A stretch of DNA of 20,605 bases from JAQCEJ01 sp040881995 (GCA_040881995.1 JBBECD010000159.1:1-20605); one strand, 5' to 3'; shown: positions 1 through 7,673, numbered from the stretch's first letter. The notes: generated from the sequence alone by a model not told the origin. Program-made: numbers and translations.

Positions 1-188
1 CGCAAAGGGGAAGAGGTCGACTTGGCAATGCATTTTTCTGGCTGACTTTGCGCCTTCGCGCCTTTGCGTGACAATCATCTTGCCGATTTCGCCCCAGAGG
101 CTTGGGTTGCGGGCCAAGCCCGCGCCAGGCATCGCGATTTTTCAGCAAACGTCGACGTACTTTTAGCAGTCGCGGCAGGTTGTATTAG
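1..188 (-). repeat. TIR/hairpin element, reverse-oriented copy truncated by window edge (E1)
   Basis: Reverse-oriented, diverged copy of the element at 2010-2416. Its outer end GGTTGTATTAG (178-188) matches the inverted CTAACACAACC end at 2010-2020 with one mismatch. Positions 131-177 align, as reverse complement, with the 5' part of that element. A 30-bp block at 101-130 is a perfect inverted copy of 2067-2096. The GCGCAAAG / CTTTGCGC hairpin block at 1-70 corresponds to 2127-2206, but its loop lies in the same orientation in both copies. The other end lies outside the window. No gene is seen in 1-344; an open frame at 64-291 runs through the repeats and is not believed. Confidence 0.6.
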
Positions 189-193
189 GGACT

Positions 194-268
194 CTAACAT
201 AACCGGTTGTGCTTCTCGAAAACGCCCGAACGTTGGCAATAAATCGCGCGGCACCGAGGTTATGTTAG
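194..268. repeat. 75-bp short TIR element (E2)
   Basis: Bounded by perfect 11-bp inverted ends, CTAACATAACC (194-204) and GGTTATGTTAG (258-268). The left part (190-248) matches 2006-2064 in 49 of 59 positions. The right end with its flank (256-275) is identical over 20 bp to 2404-2423. It looks like an internally deleted relative of the 407-bp element at 2010-2416. It sits six bases from the end of the reverse copy at 1-188 and 76 bases upstream of the FHA gene. It is too short to encode a transposase. Confidence 0.6.
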
Positions 269-344
269 GATTTCCGAGAGTCTTTAACTGACGACGATTG
301 CCGAGCCGGCACATGCGTTTGCTGCGGATGAACATCACACAACA

Positions 345-1058
345 ATGGCAACAATCACCTTACAGGTTCTGGAGGGAATGGAGCGAGGGCGCACGTTTTC
401 CGACCTGGCGACTCCCGTGACGATCGGCCGCGAAGACGAAAACTCGATCCGCCTGAACGACGAGCGCGTCAGCCGTTTTCATGCCAAGATTCAGGAAGAC
501 GGTTCGAGCATTATCCTCACCGATCTCGAAAGCACGAACGGAACCCGGGTCAACGGTCATCCCGTGCAAATGCGCGTGCTGCAAATCGGCGATTTGCTGT
601 TGATCGGGCGCTGTCTGCTCGTCTATGGCAGCGCCGAAGAAATCGCCCGGCTTCATGCCAGCTTATCGGCGGCCGACAGCGAAGACGCGGGGCAGGCGCT
701 CTCGCACTCCGCGGGGACGGAGTTGGGGCGAGCGGGCCGTCCCAAAGTCACCCGCGCCGAAGAATCGTTCGACGACGAGGAGATCCCGCTGTTTCCCCAG
801 GGGCCGCCGCCGTTGCCCGAAACGTTATTCCCCGTGCAACGCGCACAGGTCTCCGACGTATTGGCCTACTTGCACGATCAACTGCGATCGGTCTTGGAAG
901 CCGCCGGGGAAAAATCGCCGGGCGCGAACCTCCCGGCGGCTCGCTCCGACGAACGGCTGAAGTCGATGACCGTCGACGAGGCAAATTGGCATCGCTTGCT
1001 GAAACTCGAGATGGAACTCGCCGTATACCTGCGCCAAATCGTCGAGCCGGAACGGTAA
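345..1058 (+). CDS. FHA domain protein
   Basis: 237-residue protein with an N-terminal forkhead-associated domain (about residues 4-100), the fold that binds phosphothreonine peptides. The diagnostic residues are present: G28-R29, S43-R44-F45-H46, and the LESTNGTRVNG loop containing N65-G66. The C-terminal 130 residues have an acidic, proline-rich linker and a predicted helical tail (about 165-237) that I do not recognise; it may be a partner-binding region. There is no signal peptide or membrane segment, so the protein is probably cytoplasmic. No good Shine-Dalgarno is visible before the ATG, and the only nearby upstream ATG (328) is out of frame. The gene is convergent with the response regulator at 1086-1775 and 27 bases from it. 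FHA proteins usually act downstream of Ser/Thr kinases; none is visible in this window. The FHA assignment is firm and the role is open. Confidence 0.9.
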   Translation: MATITLQVLEGMERGRTFSDLATPVTIGREDENSIRLNDERVSRFHAKIQEDGSSIILTDLESTNGTRVNGHPVQMRVLQIGDLLLIGRCLLVYGSAEEIARLHASLSAADSEDAGQALSHSAGTELGRAGRPKVTRAEESFDDEEIPLFPQGPPPLPETLFPVQRAQVSDVLAYLHDQLRSVLEAAGEKSPGANLPAARSDERLKSMTVDEANWHRLLKLEMELAVYLRQIVEPER

Positions 1059-1085
1059 CGTCCGCACGCCGGCTTGGCGGCCGCG

Positions 1086-1775
1086 TTACGGCATCACCAG
1101 ACCTTCGCGGATGGCGAAGCGCGCCAGATGGACGCGGTCGTGGATGCCGAGTTTCTGCATGATCCGATATTTGTGGCTGTCGACCGTTTTTTCGGAGATC
1201 TGCATGCTGGTCGCCACTTCTTTCACGCTCGCTCCCAAAGCCAGATAGCGAAGAACTTCGAGCTGCCGATTCGTCAGCGAGACGATGGCGTTACGCGATT
1301 TGACCGTCGGTTTGCCGATGTGCGGATTGAATTCCAGGCGGTCGTTCACCTCGTCGCAGAAGAAGACATGTCCTTCCCTCACGCGCCGAATGCATTGGAC
1401 GAGTTGATCGAACGGAACGCTTTTCGTGAGATAACACTTCACGTCGTGGCGCAACGCCTGCTCGATGAAAATGTCGGAAACAAAGTCGGTGAGCAGAATC
1501 ACCCGCGTGAGAGGCGATTCCTGGCGAATCGCTTCCAGAACTTCAAAACCGTTCTGGTCCGGCAGGTCCACGTCCAGCAACAGAATATCCGGAGCGGTTT
1601 CGCCGATCAGCGGCACGGCCGTCTCTGCCGCCGTCGCCGTCATCGCCACCTGCATGTCGGAGAATTCATTAAATCGGTGACACAGCGACTCCAACAGAAT
1701 CTGTTGAGAATCGACCAGACCGAGTCGAATGATTTCGTTTTGGGCCCGCGGCATGAAGTTCGGCTCCTGAAACAT
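1086..1775 (-). CDS. NarL/LuxR-family response regulator
   Basis: 229-residue two-domain regulator. The receiver domain (about 15-135) has the phospho-acceptor D68 in DVDLPDQNG, switch T96 and conserved K118. The C-terminal LuxR/GerE helix-turn-helix (about 165-229) contains LTNRQLEVLRYLALG and ISEKTVDSHKYRIMQKLG, so it should be a DNA-binding transcription factor. One departure from the family is the acidic pair at the end of strand 1: only D22 is present and its neighbour is S23, where most receivers have a second Asp or Glu that helps bind Mg2+. The start is supported by a purine-rich AGGGAAG a few bases before the ATG; M8 is a weaker alternative. No histidine kinase is adjacent, so it is an orphan regulator here. 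Its upstream side faces about 1 kb without genes, containing the TIR element at 2010-2416. Confidence 0.92.
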   Translation of the reverse strand: MFQEPNFMPRAQNEIIRLGLVDSQQILLESLCHRFNEFSDMQVAMTATAAETAVPLIGETAPDILLLDVDLPDQNGFEVLEAIRQESPLTRVILLTDFVSDIFIEQALRHDVKCYLTKSVPFDQLVQCIRRVREGHVFFCDEVNDRLEFNPHIGKPTVKSRNAIVSLTNRQLEVLRYLALGASVKEVATSMQISEKTVDSHKYRIMQKLGIHDRVHLARFAIREGLVMP

Positions 1776-2009
1776 GGACTTCTTCCCTCATCGAGATCGA
1801 TGGAAAAACGGAGTTCAACCGCAGTGGGAGGCGCTTGCGATCGTGCTCAATGCGTCATACGCCGAAACGGGACGAGGCGTTTGCTTTGAGATCGATTTTG
1901 CCAATGCAGTACGAATTGCGAGCAAGCTAACATTTGTGATATCGAATTTGCCTGGTGGAATCCACCACCCCCAAAAAATGTTAAAAATCAAAAATCTGAT
2001 TAAGAGACT

Positions 2010-2416
2010 CTAACACAACCGGTTGTGCCTGTTAAAAATGCCTGAACGTCTGCAATAAATCGTGAGGCCTGGCGCGGGCTTGGCCCGCAACCCAAGTTTC
2101 TGCGGTCGCACCAGCACGATTATTCTCACGCGAAGGCGCAAAGGGGAAGAGGTCGACTTGGCAATCCATTTTTGTGATTGACTTTGCGCCTTCGCGCCTC
2201 GGCGTGAAACCTGCCTTATGCCTGTGGCTGACGTCTGGCTTTGTCCGCAGATTTTCTCAGATTGGCGCAGTTAAAACTCAAGAATGAAGTGTCACGTCAC
2301 AGGCACGACGACCGTGCCCGCAACTTATGAATGTAATTGATCTTGCGCTTTCGGCACCGAAAAGTTTAGGTGCCGTGCGCAAATTTTGTTCGTTAGTAGT
2401 GCAGAGGTTATGTTAG
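2010..2416 (+). repeat. 407-bp TIR element containing nested hairpins (E3)
   Basis: Bounded by CTAACACAACC (2010-2020) and GGTTATGTTAG (2406-2416), inverted ends with one mismatch. The left end contains the perfect 14-bp palindrome CACAACCGGTTGTG (2014-2027). Further in come a GCGGGC/GCCCGC hairpin block (2067-2096), a perfect 15-bp stem (2129-2143 with 2182-2196) around a 38-base loop, and a two-part hairpin at 2343-2382 (TTGCGC..CGGCACC with GGTGCCG..GCGCAA). No credible coding sequence is present. Related copies lie at 1-188 (reverse) and 194-268. The element looks like a non-autonomous, MITE-like unit. I see no clear target duplication. Confidence 0.6.
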
Positions 2417-2794
2417 GATTTCCAAACAGGGAAATGGATTTAATTCCGCACCGCAACCTCCGTTCCAGCGGCTCGACCGCATCGGTTACGCAATCCTCTT
2501 CGCCCCGCGTGAACCTCCTCTGCGGCCGGAATAAACGGTTTAATGCTCAAGAACCGTTTTCTCGTTCCGGTTTCCCGCTGCTCGCGTGGCCTTCCGGCTG
2601 AATTTTCGCCAAAGCGTGATCTATATTCCCTAAGAGTCTGGTGAAAACCGCCCCAATTCGTCCTATTTTGAATCTGCAATTGCTGAAAGCGATGGCGAGA
2701 GTTTCCGGTCTGAGCGAATTTCGGTCTGATGGACCAGATCGGGGGGCTCCGACGTCCGTCACTCGCCGCACATAAGTACCATCAAAGGAAGCAG
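2417..2794. other. Intergenic stretch upstream of cheX, no gene seen
   Basis: The 378 bases between the TIR element and the cheX start hold only short open frames that lack Shine-Dalgarno signals or recognisable protein. I see no convincing promoter. The 234 bases at 1776-2009, between the response regulator and the element, likewise show nothing recognisable apart from an A/T-rich end just before the repeat. Confidence 0.4.
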
Positions 2795-3298
2795 ATGTTG
2801 ACCGCTCCCTCCCTTCACGCCGATCTGACCGCCGAATTCGTCAATCCCATTCTGGTGTCGACGCGTACGGTTTTTCAGACCATGCTTGAATGCACGCCGA
2901 GGAGATCGGGGCTCTTCATCAAAGAATCGATGATCCCGCGTTACGAAATCAGTGCCATGATCGGCATCACGGGAAAAGCGGCCGGCACCATCGTTCTCAG
3001 TCTGTCGCGACGGGCCGCTCTGGAAATCCTCAATCGGCTGGTCGGAGTCAAGGCCGACGAAATCGATCGGGACGTCTGTGACGCCGTGGGTGAGGTGACC
3101 AACATGATCGCCGGTCAGGCCAAATCGCAGATGGAACATTTAGAAGCGTCGCTGAGCATCCCGAGTATCGTTTCCGGCGTCGATCACACCATCTATTTTC
3201 CCTCCAACGTGCAGCCCATCTGCATACTGTTCGACTCCGAAATCGGGCCCTTTGCCATCGAAGTCGGTTTTACCGAAATGCACGATCCCGGCCTCTGA
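2795..3298 (+). CDS. cheX: CheX-type CheY-P phosphatase
   Basis: 167-residue protein of the CheC/CheX/FliY superfamily, which dephosphorylates CheY-P. The single active-site signature (Asp/Ser-x3-Glu-x2-Asn, then a downstream Pro) is visible as D96-AVG-E100-VT-N103, with P123 twenty residues further on. One signature rather than two, together with the length, favours CheX over CheC. An in-frame ATG at 2729 would add 22 residues, but the ATG at 2795 is preceded by AAGGAAGCAG, is typical of the family start, and is preferred. A single-domain CheY, the obvious substrate, follows 75 bases downstream. No cheA, cheW or receptor gene is nearby, so the pair may serve an unlinked kinase or a non-chemotactic pathway. 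Confidence 0.87.
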   Translation: MLTAPSLHADLTAEFVNPILVSTRTVFQTMLECTPRRSGLFIKESMIPRYEISAMIGITGKAAGTIVLSLSRRAALEILNRLVGVKADEIDRDVCDAVGEVTNMIAGQAKSQMEHLEASLSIPSIVSGVDHTIYFPSNVQPICILFDSEIGPFAIEVGFTEMHDPGL

Positions 3299-3373
3299 AA
3301 AAATTCCGTCGACCGTCGCTCGGCCGACGCCGCTCCATTTGTTTTTTGAGATCAATTCACAGGAGATATGAAG

Positions 3374-3739
3374 ATGAAGGTTTTGCTCGTCGACGATTCG
3401 GGAACGATGCGGACGATCCAGAAACGCTGCTTGAACAAACTCGGCGTCGAAGACGTCGTCGAAGCCGAAGACGGCCGTCAGGCCCTGGAAAAATTCAGCG
3501 CTGCGAAATTCGACGTCGTCCTCAGCGACTGGAACATGCCCGTCATGGACGGCTTATCGCTGTTGAAGGAAATCCGTCAGCTCAATCAAGAGATTCCGGT
3601 CATCATCATCACCACCGAAGCCGAACGCGCCCGCGTCGTGGCGGCGATTCAAAGCGGCGTCTCCGATTATCTCGTCAAACCGTTCACTCCCGATGGATTG
3701 CGCGAAAAACTCGAAAAATGGGTCGGTTGCCAGGTCTAA
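3374..3739 (+). CDS. CheY-like single-domain response regulator
   Basis: About 121 residues, a receiver domain only. All catalytic positions are present (numbered from the 3374 start): acidic pair D7-D8, phospho-acceptor D52 in SDWNMPVMDG, T80 in IITTEAER, and K102 in LVKPF. It resembles the stand-alone CheY proteins that often accompany CheX/CheC. AGGAG at 3361-3365 sits 8 bases before the ATG at 3374 but only 2 bases before the ATG at 3368, so I prefer 3374; the alternative adds Met-Lys. It lies between CheX and an HDOD-GGDEF protein on the same strand. Phosphorylated CheY may therefore control the c-di-GMP enzyme instead of, or as well as, a flagellar motor; this is inference. Confidence 0.93.
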   Translation: MKVLLVDDSGTMRTIQKRCLNKLGVEDVVEAEDGRQALEKFSAAKFDVVLSDWNMPVMDGLSLLKEIRQLNQEIPVIIITTEAERARVVAAIQSGVSDYLVKPFTPDGLREKLEKWVGCQV

Positions 3740-3765
3740 CGCCGTTCTCCGCCCGCGCATTCACT

Positions 3766-3800
3766 GTGGGCGGTCGAAGCCACCGGCCACAGCCGCCCAC
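3766..3800 (+). terminator. Possible hairpin after cheY
   Basis: Perfect 8-bp stem GTGGGCGG (3766-3773) / CCGCCCAC (3793-3800) with a 19-base loop, starting 26 bases after the cheY stop. There is no T-run after it, so it is not a standard intrinsic terminator. It may be an mRNA-stabilising hairpin or incidental. Confidence 0.25.
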
Positions 3801-3853
3801 GATCAGATCACATCTGCGCAAGACACGACAGTAAAGTTTCTAATGTTTCGAAA

Positions 3854-3994
3854 ATGAAGATGACGTTTACCGCCGCTCATACGACGCCGTCGCCGCACTC
3901 GTTTAAATCCGCCCCCAATTTGCCTCGCCCCAAGTCACTGTCGCTCGGCGCCGAAATCGTTGAGAACGGCAGAACCCGCCCCGAGACTCCGTAA
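3854..3994 (+). CDS. Possible 46-residue small ORF
   Basis: Open frame beginning MKMTFTAAHTTPSPHSFKSA, Pro/Ser-rich, with no recognised domain and no clear Shine-Dalgarno. It lies in the 375-base gap between cheY and the HDOD-GGDEF gene and ends seven bases before a second small frame. Nothing else in the gap looks coding. It may be chance. Confidence 0.15.
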   Translation: MKMTFTAAHTTPSPHSFKSAPNLPRPKSLSLGAEIVENGRTRPETP

Positions 3995-4001
3995 CGCACA
4001 C

Positions 4002-4118
4002 ATGAGATTCGCACAAGATCTGTTCCGACAGACCGTTCCCACGAACCGCACGCGGTTCGCCCGCAGGATCTCGCCGCGCGTTATCGATAAACCTTATAGT
4101 AAAGCGATGACATTATGA
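4002..4118 (+). CDS. Possible 38-residue leader ORF overlapping the HDOD-GGDEF start
   Basis: Open frame beginning MRFAQDLFRQ and rich in Arg. Its TGA stop overlaps the ATG of the next gene as ATGA (4115-4118), the layout used for translational coupling. The downstream gene has no obvious Shine-Dalgarno, which would make coupling useful. The small frame itself also lacks one, and it matches nothing I recognise, so chance is likely. Confidence 0.2.
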   Translation: MRFAQDLFRQTVPTNRTRFARRISPRVIDKPYSKAMTL

Positions 4119-6082
4119 TCGATCCGAAAAAAATCTGGTCCTCCAACCAGTTGCCGACGTTGCCTGCGGTTGCCGTTCGATTGCTGGAACTGATCAAGGA
4201 TCCCGAGACGGAGATCCGCGATATCGTCAAGGTCATCAAGAGCGACCCGGCGATCGCCGCCAAGATTCTTAAGGCGACCAATTCGTCGTTCTTCGGTTTC
4301 AAGTCGGAAGTGACGTCGATCGAGCGGGCGGTTCCGATGCTGGGAACCACGATGATCACGTCGCTCGCCATGAGTTTCGCCCTCTCCGACGCCTCGATGT
4401 CGCAGGGGCCGCTCGCCGAACACTATCAGGAATACTGGAAACAATCGATCGTTCACGGCGCGGTCGCCGAATTGCTGAGCAAGCAGAGCCGCAAGGGACT
4501 CGAAGCGGAGTTCTTTCTCGTCGGCCTGCTGATGGATCTCGGGCGGCTGGCGATGCTCAAGACGATTCCGCACGAGTATCTGCCGGTGCTCGAAAAAGCC
4601 CGCGAAGACGCCCGCGCACTGCACGAACTCGAACAAGAGACGCTCGGCGTCAATCACGTCGACGTCGGCGTGCAGTTGATGAAGAACTGGCGGATGCCCG
4701 ACGCTCTTATCGCCGCCGTTCTGTCGCACCATCAGACGCTGGCAATTATCGAGGCTCAACACGATGAATCGCATTACGAGCTGGTGACCGGATCGGCGCT
4801 GACGGCGGCGATCGGCGACTATTTCTGCACCAGCCACAAGGGGGCGGCGCTCCGCCAGATGCGCGAGATCTCAAAGACGATCTACGGCATGGCCGAGGAC
4901 GCACTGCAGGAGCTCCTGGAAACGGCCAGCGGCCGCATCAACATCACCGGCGAACTCTTCTCCGTCGACATGAGCGAACTGGGCGACCCGACCGAACTGA
5001 TGGCCCAGGCCAACGAACAGCTCTCGATGCTCGCCATGCGCGAACACGTCGCGGGCACGCAAGCCGCCGCGAGAAATGAAGCCATCGAACGCGAAAAGCA
5101 GGAATTAGCCTCGCGCAATCAGGAACTGCAGAAGCAGGTCATGCACGATGCCTTAACGAAGGTTTACAATCGCAACTACTTCGACCAGGCGATCGCCCGC
5201 GAAGTGAATCTGTCGGGACGGACCGCCATGCCGGTCGGATTGATCTTCATCGACGTCGATCACTTTAAGAAACTGAACGACACCTTCGGACACCAATTCG
5301 GCGACCTCGTGCTGCAGCGGATCGCCAAACTGTTGGGAGAAGACCTGCGCAGCACCGACGTGCTCGCCCGCTACGGCGGCGAAGAGTTCGTGATCCTCGT
5401 CGGTCAACCGACCGAAAAAGGACTCGAAAAACTCGCCGAACGCATCCGCGCCCGAATCGAATCGGAACACATTCTCTGCGGCGACAAGGTCGTCCCGGTG
5501 ACGGCGAGTCTCGGAGCCGCGTTCACGATTTCGAGCCGCGATCCCCAGGGATTATGCGAACAACTGATCGCGGCCGCCGACGAAGCGATGTACGAGGCGA
5601 AACAGGACGGCCGCAACCGGGTCCGCTTGCGCTGTCTGCTCGACGAACAAGAACGCCGGCTGTATCAGGGGATCAATCAATCCCGTTTCAGCCGCTGGCT
5701 GGTTTCGCGCAGCATCTTCGATATTCCGACGATTTCCCGGGCCTTGCTCGGCTGCAAGACCGAGCACGCGCACGTCGGCCAGCTCGCCATTAACGAAGGC
5801 TATCTTACGCCCGAGGACGTGGAAGAAGTTCTGGGCGATCAGGACACGCATGGCGACCGCTTCGGCATCACGTCGATCCGCATGGGACTCCTCTCCGAAG
5901 AGCAAGTCATCTACCTGCTTGCGTTGCAGCAGGAATCGCCCCAGGCCGTCGCCTCGGCATTGATCAAGCAAGGTCTGCTGGATCAGACCTGGGCCGGAAA
6001 TCTGATCCAGGAATTTCTGGCGGATGCGCCGCAGCGGAATTACACCGTGAGCGACTCTCCCCCCCAGTTGCAGTTGAGCTGA
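4115..6082 (+). CDS. HDOD-GGDEF signalling protein with MshEN-like C-terminus (probable diguanylate cyclase)
   Basis: 655 residues. An N-terminal HDOD domain (about 10-215; LPTLPAVAVRLLELI, SDPAIAAKILKATNSS) is a degenerate HD-type signalling domain without the metal-binding HD pair. A coiled-coil-like linker (about 295-343) leads to a GGDEF domain (about 344-505). It has the active-site GGEEF (421-425), FIDVDHFKKLND, and an inhibitory I-site R412-S-T-D415 five residues before GGEEF, so it should make c-di-GMP from GTP with product feedback. The C-terminal 150 residues carry two 24-residue motifs (553-576 and 582-605) separated by five residues. These fit the pattern of MshEN, the c-di-GMP-binding domain of type II secretion/pilus ATPases. 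There is no membrane segment, so it is cytoplasmic. No clear Shine-Dalgarno precedes the start. CheX and CheY are upstream on the same strand, and the antiporter gene follows after 40 bases. Confidence 0.92.
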   Translation: MIDPKKIWSSNQLPTLPAVAVRLLELIKDPETEIRDIVKVIKSDPAIAAKILKATNSSFFGFKSEVTSIERAVPMLGTTMITSLAMSFALSDASMSQGPLAEHYQEYWKQSIVHGAVAELLSKQSRKGLEAEFFLVGLLMDLGRLAMLKTIPHEYLPVLEKAREDARALHELEQETLGVNHVDVGVQLMKNWRMPDALIAAVLSHHQTLAIIEAQHDESHYELVTGSALTAAIGDYFCTSHKGAALRQMREISKTIYGMAEDALQELLETASGRINITGELFSVDMSELGDPTELMAQANEQLSMLAMREHVAGTQAAARNEAIEREKQELASRNQELQKQVMHDALTKVYNRNYFDQAIAREVNLSGRTAMPVGLIFIDVDHFKKLNDTFGHQFGDLVLQRIAKLLGEDLRSTDVLARYGGEEFVILVGQPTEKGLEKLAERIRARIESEHILCGDKVVPVTASLGAAFTISSRDPQGLCEQLIAAADEAMYEAKQDGRNRVRLRCLLDEQERRLYQGINQSRFSRWLVSRSIFDIPTISRALLGCKTEHAHVGQLAINEGYLTPEDVEEVLGDQDTHGDRFGITSIRMGLLSEEQVIYLLALQQESPQAVASALIKQGLLDQTWAGNLIQEFLADAPQRNYTVSDSPPQLQLS

Positions 6083-6122
6083 ATGATCCTGACACAACCT
6101 AACGTTTCGATAAAGAACAATC

Positions 6123-7673
6123 ATGGAACACTCGCTTCATTCGCAGACCGCGACGGCCGACTCGCGCCGGTTCGTGATCGCTTCGATCGCCTGTCTCATC
6201 GTGTCGTATTCCGGCTGGCAGATCTTTCAGTCCGGTGTGCCCCCGATGGCCGCCGCGCACGTCGCCATCGAACACGCCCTGCAGGGGGAAAATCGCGTCC
6301 CCGCGCATGAAGCCGAACATCATGCCGTTATTCCGCCCGCCATGTACAGCGTGATTCCGTTCGCGCTGCTGTTGGGCTGCATCGCCATTCTGCCGCTGAT
6401 TCATTCGACGGCTCACTGGTGGGAACACAACCGCAATCGATTTCTCGTCTCCGCCGGTCTGGGGGGAGCGACGCTGCTCTATTATGCGCTCGCCTACGGA
6501 CACGGCATCGTCGACCACGGCACGCACGAACTCTCGGCGGCGGGTTGGCCGGCGGCGGCCGCCGTGCTCAAGAACGCGATTCTCGTCGAATACATACCCT
6601 TTATCGTGCTGCTGTTCAGCCTGTACGTCATCAGCGGCGGCGTGGCGATCGAAGGGTCGTTCGTCGGCCGTTCGAGATTCAACGCCGGCGTCATCGGCAT
6701 CGGCGCGGTGCTCGCCAGTTTCATCGGCACGACCGGCGCCGCGATGCTGCTCATTCGGCCGCTGCTCCGGGCCAACGCCCGCCGCAAATACGTCGCTCAC
6801 ACCGTCGTCTTTTTCATCTTCGTCGTGTGCAACACCGGCGGATGTTTATTGCCGATCGGCGATCCGCCGTTGTTTCTCGGTTATCTTCGCGGCGTCGAAT
6901 TCATGTGGACGCTCAATCTGTGGCCGATGTGGCTCTTCACCAACCTGTCGCTGGTCGCCTTGTACTTCATCTACGATTCGATCGTCTCGCGGAAGGAAGA
7001 AAGCGATGCCTTTACGGTCAGCGCCGCCGAACGACAGTCGTTCGCGGTTCGCGGTTCGCTCAACTTCGCCTGGCTGGTCGGCGTGATTTTCTGCGTCGCC
7101 TTGCTCGATCCGTCAAAGCCGTTCCCGGGAACGCACTGGCATGCACCGCTCTATCTTCGCGAAGTGTTGATGCTGGGACTTACCGCGCTGTCGCTCTGGT
7201 TTACCTCGGCGAAAATTCGATCGCAAAACTCTTTCAGTTACGGCGCGATCATCGAAGTCGCCGCGCTGTTCACGGGCATCTTCATCTGCATGCAGGCTCC
7301 GGTGCAGATACTGAACGTGCACGGTCCCGAGCTCGGTTTCGATCAGCCGTGGAAATTCTTCTGGGGAACCGGTTCGCTGTCGAGCTTCCTCGACAACGCC
7401 CCGACGTACGTCGTCTTCTTCGAAACGGCGAAAACCATTCCCGCCGACGGGGTCAAGATGGCGGGCGTGCTGACGACCTACCTGATCTCGATCAGCCTCG
7501 GCGCGGTCTTCATGGGAGCGATGACCTACATCGGCAACGGCCCGAATTTCATGGTCAAAGCGATCGCCGAGACGAACAACGTCCGCATGCCGAGCTTCTT
7601 CGGCTACATGCTCTACAGCGGCGTCTTCCTGCTGCCGATCTTCGGACTGATGACGTTCTTGTTCCTGCTGTAG
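6123..7673 (+). CDS. Sodium:proton antiporter-like transporter (NhaD/CitMHS type)
   Basis: 516-residue polytopic inner-membrane protein with many hydrophobic segments, of the ion-transporter superfamily that includes NhaD antiporters, CitMHS citrate carriers and ArsB. Family-type motifs include GTTGAA (202-207), NTGGCLLPIGDPPL (237-250), SFLDNAP (421-427) and YIGNGPN (469-475). The paired re-entrant-loop motifs with conserved Asn, Gly and Asp are the likely ion path. The substrate cannot be read from sequence: Na+/H+ exchange is the best guess and a dicarboxylate carrier is possible. A first hydrophobic segment (17-35) is followed by a His-rich loop (H46, H51, H62, H66, H67), which could be pH- or metal-responsive. 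The gene begins 40 bases after the HDOD-GGDEF gene, so co-transcription is possible. Its TAG stop lies in the arm of the repeat at 7671-7903. Confidence 0.85.
   Translation: MEHSLHSQTATADSRRFVIASIACLIVSYSGWQIFQSGVPPMAAAHVAIEHALQGENRVPAHEAEHHAVIPPAMYSVIPFALLLGCIAILPLIHSTAHWWEHNRNRFLVSAGLGGATLLYYALAYGHGIVDHGTHELSAAGWPAAAAVLKNAILVEYIPFIVLLFSLYVISGGVAIEGSFVGRSRFNAGVIGIGAVLASFIGTTGAAMLLIRPLLRANARRKYVAHTVVFFIFVVCNTGGCLLPIGDPPLFLGYLRGVEFMWTLNLWPMWLFTNLSLVALYFIYDSIVSRKEESDAFTVSAAERQSFAVRGSLNFAWLVGVIFCVALLDPSKPFPGTHWHAPLYLREVLMLGLTALSLWFTSAKIRSQNSFSYGAIIEVAALFTGIFICMQAPVQILNVHGPELGFDQPWKFFWGTGSLSSFLDNAPTYVVFFETAKTIPADGVKMAGVLTTYLISISLGAVFMGAMTYIGNGPNFMVKAIAETNNVRMPSFFGYMLYSGVFLLPIFGLMTFLFLL

Noticed and set aside
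64..338. Short open frames on both strands near the left edge
   Set aside because: They run through the TIR and hairpin repeats and have no ribosome binding site.
1774..2013. 79-codon plus-strand frame
   Set aside because: It overlaps the start of the response regulator on the other strand, runs into the repeat at 2006, has no Shine-Dalgarno and no similarity that I recognise.
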